Shown here piece after piece: positions 1 to 5,334 of a DNA stretch of 5,334 bases; the first letter of the stretch is position 1, and every line of letters starts with the position of its first letter. The DNA is from Candidatus Lambdaproteobacteria bacterium (lineage in GTDB: Bacteria > SAR324 > NAC60-12). Below the pieces are notes generated by a model that was not told where the DNA came from, did no database searches, and worked only from the letters and a program-made list of their open reading frames with translations. Position numbers and translations under genes: made by a program. Where the stretch lies: the NCBI GenBank assembly GCA_012964265.1, contig DTUH01000320.1:1-5334 (forward strand), in the 5' to 3' direction.

Positions 1-1
1 A

Positions 2-214
2 GATGGGATTTTATTTTCTTCCAATCCAAGAGGTAATGCAGAGGGCTGGCAGGGACAGCGCTTCGGGCATTACATGGAAATTGAGGCAAGTGAGACATTT
101 CTAGAGCAATCCGGCTTCAGAATAATTGAGCATTACTACCGTCCTGACGGAAAGCCCCGAGAGCAACAGCCATGGCTGGCTATTGTCAGTCAGCGTCAGG
201 ATCTAAAGCAGTAA
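2..214 (+). CDS. C-terminal fragment of a SAM-dependent methyltransferase-like protein (5' end outside window)
   Basis: An open frame enters at the left edge and runs 70 codons to a TAA at 212..214. It is too short to call by length, but its content resembles the C-terminal end of small class I SAM-dependent methyltransferases (Methyltransf_11/TehB-like). It begins with a strand-like GILFSSNPRG followed by a linker. Then comes RFGHYMEIEASETFLEQSGF, matching the usual 'RYFTxYTxEELxxLLxxAGF' segment, then the I-I-E-H-Y-Y strand and a final PWLAIVSQR strand, which matches the common 'xWLNVLARK' ending. The SAM-binding glycine motif and the substrate site lie upstream, outside the window, so neither activity nor substrate can be read. 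It lies 13 bases before the dioxygenase gene on the same strand, so the two may be co-transcribed. It could instead be another Rossmann-fold protein with a similar tail. The reading frame is secure and the family call is moderate. Confidence 0.65.
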   Translation, partial: DGILFSSNPRGNAEGWQGQRFGHYMEIEASETFLEQSGFRIIEHYYRPDGKPREQQPWLAIVSQRQDLKQ

Positions 215-227
215 TTCAAAATATAAA

Positions 228-1034
228 ATGCAAAATAGTAATCAGCTTTGTCCTGTTTTGTTTATTCCGCATGGAGGCGGTCCCTTGCCACTGCTGGGAG
301 ATGAATCTCATCTTACATTGGTCAGCTTCCTAAAAGAAATAACTCCAACCCTCGCTTTACCATCATCCATCCTGATTATCAGCGCTCACTGGGAAGAAGA
401 GATAGTAACAATTACAAGCGGAGAAAGACCGTCGTTAATATACGACTATTACGGTTTTCCGGATGAGGCGTATAAGCTTGAATATCCGGCTCCGGGGAAT
501 CCTGTTTTAGCTAAAAGGATATTTAGTCTATTGCAGGCAAGTGGTATTGAAACACAACTCGATGAGCAACGTGGTTTTGATCATGGGATGTTTGTACCTT
601 TAAAAATCATGTTTCCAGAAGCAGAAATTCCGTGTGTTCAATTATCCCTTTTGAAAAATTTAAATCCTGAATATCATTTTAAACTTGGAAAGGCGCTCTC
701 AAAATTAAGAAATGAAAATACGCTGATAATTGGCTCAGGTTTTACATTTCATAACATGCAGGCCATTATGTCTCAAAACTCGGACATTGATTTCAAGAAT
801 GAGGAATTTGAACAGTGGCTGATAGATACCTGCACTAACCCAAACTATTCTCCAAGTATTCGGGAGCGGAAATTGATTGAGTGGAATGAAGCCCCTTTTG
901 CCAGGTATTGTCATCCAAGAGAGGAACACTTGCTGCCCTTGCATGTATGTGCAGGTGTAACCGGTTTTACTGCAAAACTGGTATTTGAAGGGAAGGTGGC
1001 AGGTAAAAAAACGAGTGCTTATTTGTGGAATTAA
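228..1034 (+). CDS. DODA-type extradiol ring-cleavage dioxygenase (class III, LigB superfamily, YgiD-like)
   Basis: This is a complete 268-residue protein, close to the roughly 260-270 residues of YgiD/4,5-DOPA dioxygenases. Family members are cytosolic metal enzymes that open catechol-type rings; the substrate here is unknown. The expected metal-binding histidines are visible: H15 in PHGGGP, H54 in SAHWE and H234 in HPREEHLLPLH. The conserved histidines H119 (RGFDHGMFVPL) and H175 (GSGFTFHNM) are also present. YDYYGFPDEAY and YPAPGNP (residues 72-92) are typical of the DODA group. HGGGPLPLLGD differs from the HGSP form of E. coli YgiD and suggests a separate bacterial subfamily. The ATG at 228 is preferred because the family's N-terminal strand begins a few residues later; it follows an A/T-rich stretch (AAATATAAA) with no Shine-Dalgarno sequence. 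The gene follows a methyltransferase-like gene and meets the dehydrogenase gene tail to tail. It is AT-richer than the minus-strand genes (34% GC by hand count over 541..780). The family call is firm; DOPA as substrate is not supported. Confidence 0.9.
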   Translation: MQNSNQLCPVLFIPHGGGPLPLLGDESHLTLVSFLKEITPTLALPSSILIISAHWEEEIVTITSGERPSLIYDYYGFPDEAYKLEYPAPGNPVLAKRIFSLLQASGIETQLDEQRGFDHGMFVPLKIMFPEAEIPCVQLSLLKNLNPEYHFKLGKALSKLRNENTLIIGSGFTFHNMQAIMSQNSDIDFKNEEFEQWLIDTCTNPNYSPSIRERKLIEWNEAPFARYCHPREEHLLPLHVCAGVTGFTAKLVFEGKVAGKKTSAYLWN

Positions 1035-1055
1035 TTCAAGTTGTGCTCCGGAGTG

Positions 1056-3494
1056 TCAGGCCCTTAATTTTAGATTGTCCGGATCACAGGGGGATTCCGG
1101 AATCACGAGAGCCGAGCGACGTTCACCAAGGATTTCGATTTCCAGCTCAGTACCGATGTCTCTGTTTCCGGCTTGGACATAAGCCAGAGCCAGGCTTTTT
1201 CCGACGCTGTGTCCATAACACCCGGAAGTTGCGCGACCGACCATAGTTCCGTCGCGGAAAATCGGTTCGCTTCCCATTGCATCGGCATCGGTAACGTCAA
1301 TTTCCAGTGTGACGAATTCTTGTAGAACTCCGGTTTCATTTTGTTTTACCAAAGCCTCTTTACCGGCAAACTCATCTTTTTTGAGTTTCACAAAACGGCT
1401 CAATCCGGCTTCCAGAATAGAATATTCGCGAGTTAAATCTGAACCCCACATGCGGTACGATTTTTCGAGACGCATCGATTCCATCGCATACATACCGAAA
1501 TGCTGCAGTCCATATTCTGCGCCAGCCTCTACAATTGCGTCAAATAATTCTACCTGCTGTTCTATGGGATGGTGCAGTTCCCAGCCAAGCTCACCGACAA
1601 AATTTACGCGCAAAGCCAAAAGCGGTACTCCGGCAACCGTAATGCGTTGAGAAGTGAGCCACGGAAAACCGTCATTGGAAAGGTCTGCATCCGTAATTTT
1701 TGACAGCAAATCACGCGCACGCGGTCCACAAACTACCAGAGTTCCCAGTTCAAGCGTGATGTTTTTCAGCGTTACACTTCCGTCACGGGGCAGAGTGCGC
1801 AGTAAAACATCATGATCATGACGCTCTGCTGCTCCGGAACTGACTGCATAGAACTTATCACCGTCACGGGTAATCGTAAATTCCGACTCCACGCCTCCGG
1901 ATTCTGTGAGGGCATGTCCCAAAACCGTACCACCTTGCTTGGCTGGTAAGCGGTTGGCTATCATGTTATTCAGATATTCTTCTGCACCATCACCTGAAAT
2001 TTCGTGTTTGGTGAATGATGTCAAATCCAACAAGCCAACTCTTTCCCTTACTGCCTTAACTTCCCGACCTACTGTTTCAAACCAGTTTGTTCGACGGGTA
2101 TGAAAGCTGTACTCATTTAAAGGTTCATTACCATGTGTCGCAAACCAGTTTGGACGCTCCCAACCATAACGCTGTCCGAAGGCGGCATTGAGTGCTTTTT
2201 GCCGCTCATAAATCGGGCTCGTTTTTGCAGGACGTGCTGCGGGACGTTCCTCAAAATCGTAATGAATAACAAAGACATGCTCATAGCACTCTTCGTTTTT
2301 TTCTTTGATGAAATCACGGGTTGATTGCGATGCGCTGAAACGTCGCGGATCTACTCCATTCATGTCGATGCTTGGAGAACCTTCAATAATCCATTCCACC
2401 AGATGTCTTCCGGAACCTCCGGCAGCGGTGATGCCGAAACTGTGCCCTTCCGAAAGCCAAAAATTACGCAATCCCCAAGCCGGTCCTACTATCGGATTCC
2501 CATCCGGAGTGTAGGCGATAGGACCGTTGATGTGGTCTTTTATTCCGGCTGTTTCAAAAATAGGTACCCGCTCTCCTGCCGCAATAATATGCGGTTCAAG
2601 CCGTTCCAAATCCGGAGGTAAAAGTTCTTGACCAAAACCTTCAGGTACTCCGTCAAGTGCCCAACAAGGTGCACCTTTTTCATACGGTCCAAGAATCAAT
2701 CCGTCTGCTTCCTGACGCATATAGTATGAGGAATCGCTTTCGCGTAAAACCGCCATTTCCAGATTTCCGCTTCGGTTGTATTCTACCAATTCCGGAATAG
2801 GTCCGGTTACGATAAACTGATGTTCGACAGGTACAACCGGCAATTCCAGACCGACCATGCGTCCGGTTTCACGTGCATAATTTCCTGTGCATGAAACGAC
2901 AACATCACAGGTAATATCGCCTTTGTTAGTGCTTACTACCCATTCGTCATTCAGCTTTTGCGCCATTGCGGTTACTTCGACTTCTGAAAAAGTTTCTGCG
3001 CCGTTGGCCCGTGCGCCCTTGAGCAAAGCCATTGTCACATCGACCGGAGCCACATGACCGTCGTCCGGATGATAAAGTGCGCCGACGAGGTCATCGACTT
3101 TGGCGAAAGGCCATAGTTTTTTGATTTCAGCAGGACCTATCATTTCAAATGGTACACCAATCGTGGATGCGGTTCCACAATAACGTTTGTACTCATCCAT
3201 GCGCTCCTGATTACGGGCCAAACGTAAATTTCCGGTTTTGTGAAAACTGACGTGCTGTCCGGTTTCTGCTTCAAGCCTCTGGTATAAATCCACACTGTAT
3301 TTATGGATTTTCCCTACGCTGTAACTCATATTGAACAGCGGCAACAACCCGGCTGCATGCCAGGTTGAACCGGATGTGTACTCGATTTTCTCCACAAGAA
3401 CCACATCGTTCCAACCCATTTTTGCCAAATGGTACAAGGTGCTGGCACCGATTATACCTCCACCAATAACGACTGCTCTGTAATGTGATTTCAT
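1056..3494 (-). CDS. Dimethylglycine/sarcosine dehydrogenase-family FAD enzyme with GcvT-like folate domain
   Basis: This 812-residue protein matches the full layout of dimethylglycine dehydrogenase. The first domain is an FAD-binding DAO domain (about 1-365) with a dinucleotide motif VVIGGGIIGAS at 8-18. GSTWHAAGL follows, and its H46 aligns with the histidine that binds FAD covalently in mammalian DMGDH. A short FAO_M linker (about 370-425) comes next. The aminomethyltransferase half is GCV_T (about 430-700), with RRTNWFETVG near 466 and YAMESMRLEKSYRMWG near 670, then a GCV_T C-terminal domain (about 705-805) with TSGCYGHSVGKSLALAYV. Family members oxidise N-methyl groups of dimethylglycine or sarcosine, yield 5,10-methylene-tetrahydrofolate when folate is present, and reduce ETF. 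The ATG at 3494 starts eight residues before the FAD strand; no mitochondrial-type or signal leader is present. It lies 39 bases after etfA on the same strand, which supports an electron-transfer partnership. The sequence resembles DMGDH closely throughout, but sarcosine as substrate cannot be excluded. No frameshift or missing domain is seen. Confidence 0.92.
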   Translation of the reverse strand: MKSHYRAVVIGGGIIGASTLYHLAKMGWNDVVLVEKIEYTSGSTWHAAGLLPLFNMSYSVGKIHKYSVDLYQRLEAETGQHVSFHKTGNLRLARNQERMDEYKRYCGTASTIGVPFEMIGPAEIKKLWPFAKVDDLVGALYHPDDGHVAPVDVTMALLKGARANGAETFSEVEVTAMAQKLNDEWVVSTNKGDITCDVVVSCTGNYARETGRMVGLELPVVPVEHQFIVTGPIPELVEYNRSGNLEMAVLRESDSSYYMRQEADGLILGPYEKGAPCWALDGVPEGFGQELLPPDLERLEPHIIAAGERVPIFETAGIKDHINGPIAYTPDGNPIVGPAWGLRNFWLSEGHSFGITAAGGSGRHLVEWIIEGSPSIDMNGVDPRRFSASQSTRDFIKEKNEECYEHVFVIHYDFEERPAARPAKTSPIYERQKALNAAFGQRYGWERPNWFATHGNEPLNEYSFHTRRTNWFETVGREVKAVRERVGLLDLTSFTKHEISGDGAEEYLNNMIANRLPAKQGGTVLGHALTESGGVESEFTITRDGDKFYAVSSGAAERHDHDVLLRTLPRDGSVTLKNITLELGTLVVCGPRARDLLSKITDADLSNDGFPWLTSQRITVAGVPLLALRVNFVGELGWELHHPIEQQVELFDAIVEAGAEYGLQHFGMYAMESMRLEKSYRMWGSDLTREYSILEAGLSRFVKLKKDEFAGKEALVKQNETGVLQEFVTLEIDVTDADAMGSEPIFRDGTMVGRATSGCYGHSVGKSLALAYVQAGNRDIGTELEIEILGERRSALVIPESPCDPDNLKLRA

Positions 3495-3533
3495 TTTTCC
3501 AGCTTCATACTATAATTCTACTTCAATTTTTCG

Positions 3534-4496
3534 TTATGCCTTTAGCTTCTGAACTTCTTCCCGCAAAACAGGAACCGCTTTAAAAAGGTCTCCGACGATT
3601 CCGTAATCGGCTACTTTGAAAATAGGAGCGTCCGGGTCTTTATTGACGGCAACTATGACTTTTGAACCTGACATTCCGGCCAAGTGCTGAATTGCACCTG
3701 AAATACCTAATGCAAAATAAAAATCCGGAGTGACCATGGTTCCGGTTTGTCCGACTTGATGTTTGTGCGGCAGCCAACCCGCGTCGCAAACAGCACGTGA
3801 TGCACCGAAAGCTGCTCCTAATTCTGTGGCCAACGGCTTAACGAAATCACAACCTTCTGTACCGCCTACGCCTCGACCGGCTGATACCACAATGCTTGCT
3901 TCGTTTAGTTCCACTTCGTCACTCACCTCAACTTGAACTTCTTTGACCTTTAGTTTTGAATGGCCTTCCGGAATTGAAAGAGACACCGTGATGGCCGGTG
4001 TCGGCGATGTTTCTTCTGCTTCAAAAAATCCGCTGCGGATGCTGACAACGCGCAAACCGTCTTTGCTGAATTTGCATTTTTGGATTACTTTAGTGGACAT
4101 ACAGGGACGGTAGGCCGTGATTTCATCACCACTGATTTCAATCTGAGTTACGTCACTCAGTGCTCCCACGCCTTGACGTGCGGCTACTCGCGGGGTCAGA
4201 TCTCGACCCAACTCTGAAGAGGACAGCCAAACCTGGGTTGCACCTGATTGCTGAATTGCATCAGAAACTAAAGCGGTGTATTGCTCTGTGTTGTAAATTT
4301 CCAAAGACGCATCATCACCCAAATAGACTGTCGAAGTGCCTTGTCCGGCTAAAACATCCGCTTGTCCGGAAATACCGGAACCCAGCAACACAGCCTCATT
4401 TTCAAATCCTTGCGACTTGGCGAAGGATAATAATTCAAGAGTATTTTTTTTAATTTCGCCGTTTTTGACTTCAGCAACAATAAGAATTTTAGTCAT
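3534..4496 (-). CDS. etfA: Electron-transfer flavoprotein alpha subunit (EtfA)
   Basis: This 320-residue protein has the usual length for group I ETF alpha subunits. It binds FAD at the interface with EtfB, accepts electrons from dehydrogenases, and passes them to ETF:quinone oxidoreductase. The N-terminal domain (about 1-185) begins with the typical MTKILIVAEVKNGEIKK strand. The C-terminal FAD domain (about 200-317) contains AGRGVGG (R208 at 206-212), SRAVCDAGW (233-241), the flavin-contacting QTG (T251), the family signature GISGAIQHLAGM (264-275), NKDPDAPIF (285-293) and ADYGIVGDL (296-304). These fit the housekeeping acyl-CoA/DMGDH-type ETF; no extra ferredoxin or bifurcating-type insertions are seen. 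The ATG at 4496 is supported by the N-terminal alignment and follows an A-rich stretch (CTTAAAA) without a Shine-Dalgarno sequence. It lies between etfB (100-base repeat-rich gap) and the dehydrogenase gene (39-base gap), all on the same strand, so an operon is likely. Confidence 0.96.
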   Translation of the reverse strand: MTKILIVAEVKNGEIKKNTLELLSFAKSQGFENEAVLLGSGISGQADVLAGQGTSTVYLGDDASLEIYNTEQYTALVSDAIQQSGATQVWLSSSELGRDLTPRVAARQGVGALSDVTQIEISGDEITAYRPCMSTKVIQKCKFSKDGLRVVSIRSGFFEAEETSPTPAITVSLSIPEGHSKLKVKEVQVEVSDEVELNEASIVVSAGRGVGGTEGCDFVKPLATELGAAFGASRAVCDAGWLPHKHQVGQTGTMVTPDFYFALGISGAIQHLAGMSGSKVIVAVNKDPDAPIFKVADYGIVGDLFKAVPVLREEVQKLKA

Positions 4497-4500
4497 TTTT

Positions 4501-4522
4501 AAGTTTCAAAGTTCAAGTTTCA
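4501..4522. repeat. Short tandem AAGTT(T)CA repeat in the etfA leader
   Basis: Three imperfect head-to-tail copies are visible: AAGTTTCA (4501..4508), AAGTTCA (4509..4515) and AGTTTCA (4516..4522). On the transcribed strand they read TGAAACT, TGAACTT, TGAAACTT and end four bases before the etfA ATG, so they form the translation start region of etfA. No Shine-Dalgarno sequence is embedded. Similar GAAACTT-type runs are, from memory, common between genes in Bacteroidota; I could not check this. Confidence 0.7.
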
Positions 4523-4525
4523 GAA

Positions 4526-4588
4526 TTTAGGCCGCTAAGTTCGCTAAGTCAGGCTAAGCTATTTTTCTTAGTGTTCTTAGCGGCTAAA
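4526..4588. repeat. Palindromic intergenic element with CTAAG repeats, between etfB and etfA
   Basis: The left arm GCCGCTAAG (4531..4539) is an exact inverted match to CTTAGCGGC (4576..4584). After a four-base mismatch on each side (TTCG against TGTT), CTAAG (4544..4548) pairs with CTTAG (4567..4571), leaving an 18-base loop. If G4531 is bulged, the stem extends outward with TTTAG (4526..4530) against CTAAA (4584..4588). CTAAG occurs three times on the left side, at 4535..4539, 4544..4548 and 4553..4557, spaced nine bases apart. CTTAG occurs twice on the right, also nine bases apart, giving a regular phased palindrome. In the etfBA transcript it would form a hairpin between the cistrons. No T-run follows it in the direction of transcription, so it does not look like an intrinsic terminator. 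It may be a dispersed REP-like element or an mRNA-processing or stability element; the sequence alone does not decide. Confidence 0.75.
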
Positions 4589-4596
4589 AATAGATT

Positions 4597-5334
4597 TCAC
4601 GCTAAAAATTTAGCTTCGCTGACCAGTAGTTCCATAGCTTGTTTTACGGTATCGGCCTCATCGCCTTCAAAGATTTTGCCTTCTTTACGTGATTCAGGTT
4701 TGTCGTACTGTAAAACTTCGGTCATAGAAGCTTGTGCACCACGCATTTCGGCTGAAACACCAAGTTCATCCAAGTCTACTTCTTCAAGCGGTTTTTTCTT
4801 TGCCATCATAATGCCGCGCATCGAAGCTAAACGCGGTTCGTTCAGGCTGTCGTTTACAGTTACCACTCCCGGAAGATTCATTTCCAAAACTTCTGTAGCA
4901 TGGTCACCCTGGCGGTAAAGCGTGATATTTTGCTCAGAAACATCGCTGAAACGGATAATATTGGTAACTTGCGGCAAACCCAGGAACTCGGCAAGCATAG
5001 GTGCAGTCAAACCGGCATCAGTGTCTTGTGCCTGTTTTCCTGTGAGAATTAGATCATATTCACGTCCTTCTAAAACTTTTTGCAAAATTTTCGCATAGGC
5101 AAAGGAGTCGGTTCCTTTAGCGTCGTCGTATTTGACATGAATTGCTTTGTGTGCACCCATAGCCAGACCTTTGCGCAAGGATTCTGCTGCCTTGTCCGGA
5201 CCGATGGTCAGTAAAGTCACTTCTCCGCCCACGTCTTCCGTCATTTGCAGAGCTGCTTCCAATGCTGTTTCATCCCAACTGCTGATGACATAACTCAAGC
5301 CTTCTTCGACTACGGCTCCGTCTTTGACTTTAAT
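4597..5334 (-). CDS. etfB: Electron-transfer flavoprotein beta subunit (EtfB), N-terminus outside window
   Basis: The frame stays open to the right edge, so 245 residues of the protein are visible. By comparison with ETF beta subunits of about 250-265 residues, roughly 18-22 N-terminal residues are missing. EtfB carries the AMP of ETF and docks dehydrogenase partners through its recognition loop. Visible family features are SWDETALEAAL, GPDKAAESLRKGLAMGAHKAIHV (about 5137..5205), the nucleotide-site GKQAQDTDAG (about 5012..5043), LPGVVTVNDSLNEPR, and the loop with IMMAKKKP (about 4787..4845). A TTG at 5296..5298 could be taken as a start, but twelve further in-frame codons upstream (IKVKDGAVVEEG) align with the family, so that TTG is an internal leucine. 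The protein ends at a TGA at 4597..4599. It is the first visible gene of the etfB-etfA-dehydrogenase run; the promoter and true start lie outside the window. Confidence 0.95.
   Translation of the reverse strand: MKVKDGAVVEEGLSYVISSWDETALEAALQMTEDVGGEVTLLTIGPDKAAESLRKGLAMGAHKAIHVKYDDAKGTDSFAYAKILQKVLEGREYDLILTGKQAQDTDAGLTAPMLAEFLGLPQVTNIIRFSDVSEQNITLYRQGDHATEVLEMNLPGVVTVNDSLNEPRLASMRGIMMAKKKPLEEVDLDELGVSAEMRGAQASMTEVLQYDKPESRKEGKIFEGDEADTVKQAMELLVSEAKFLA

Noticed and set aside
735..944. A 69-codon minus-strand frame inside the dioxygenase gene.
   Set aside because: It is fully antisense to a well-conserved gene and shows no recognisable domain.
1046..1053. CTCCGGAG palindrome as a bidirectional terminator between the converging genes.
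   Set aside because: It has no loop and no following T-run in either direction, so it cannot form a normal terminator hairpin.
985..2621. Several 60-113 codon plus-strand frames opposite the dehydrogenase gene.
   Set aside because: Their translations are low-information, rich in Arg, Ser and Pro, and lie antisense to a strongly conserved family protein; they are frame shadows.
3495..3504. A Shine-Dalgarno sequence (GGA in AGCTGGAAAA) before the dehydrogenase ATG.
   Set aside because: The GGA sits only three bases from the start codon, which is too close for normal pairing spacing.
4526..4588. The palindrome as an intrinsic terminator of etfB, or as a single CRISPR repeat.
   Set aside because: No U-run follows the stem in the direction of transcription, and there is no repeat-spacer series around it.
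4160..4918. Plus-strand frames of 64-115 codons opposite etfA and etfB.
   Set aside because: They mirror the coding sequence of conserved ETF subunits, and no family resemblance is visible.
5296..5298. TTG as the start codon of etfB.
   Set aside because: Twelve in-frame codons to its right, up to the window edge, align with the ETF beta N-terminus, so the codon is an internal leucine and the true start is outside the window.

Overview
The window carries two gene blocks that face each other. From the left, on the + strand, are the 3' end of a SAM-dependent methyltransferase-like gene (2..214) and, 13 bases later, a complete gene for a DODA-type (class III, LigB-superfamily) extradiol dioxygenase (228..1034). 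From the right, on the - strand, is an apparent operon read in the order etfB (5' end outside the window), etfA, and a dimethylglycine/sarcosine dehydrogenase-family gene (1056..3494). The two blocks converge with only 21 bases between their stop codons.

The minus-strand block makes one coherent system. Dehydrogenases of the DMGDH/SARDH family oxidise an N-methyl group of an N-methylated glycine on covalently bound FAD. They can hand the one-carbon unit to tetrahydrofolate in a GcvT-like C-terminal half, and they pass electrons to electron-transfer flavoprotein. Here both ETF subunits lie immediately upstream. The likely role is the lower part of glycine betaine catabolism (dimethylglycine to sarcosine, or sarcosine to glycine) with electrons leaving through ETF to the quinone pool. 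This role is inferred from homology and gene order. No ETF:quinone oxidoreductase or betaine-demethylating gene is visible in the window.

The organism is a bacterium of moderate GC. Start codons follow A-rich stretches without a clear Shine-Dalgarno sequence, and the etfB-etfA gap holds short TGAAACTT-like and CTAAG-type repeats. Both features suggest Bacteroidota or a relative in the FCB group, but this is a weak inference and I cannot name a genus.

The most unusual non-coding structure is the 100-base etfB-etfA gap. It is almost wholly made of repeats: a palindromic element with CTAAG repeats in both arms (4526..4588) and a tandem AAGTT(T)CA array (4501..4522) that ends just before the etfA start. 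I found no RNA gene, CRISPR array, insertion sequence, origin or convincing terminator. No gene-free stretch exceeds 100 bases. I saw no evidence of a wholly new system; the best candidates for follow-up are the intergenic element and the dedicated ETF-dehydrogenase operon.
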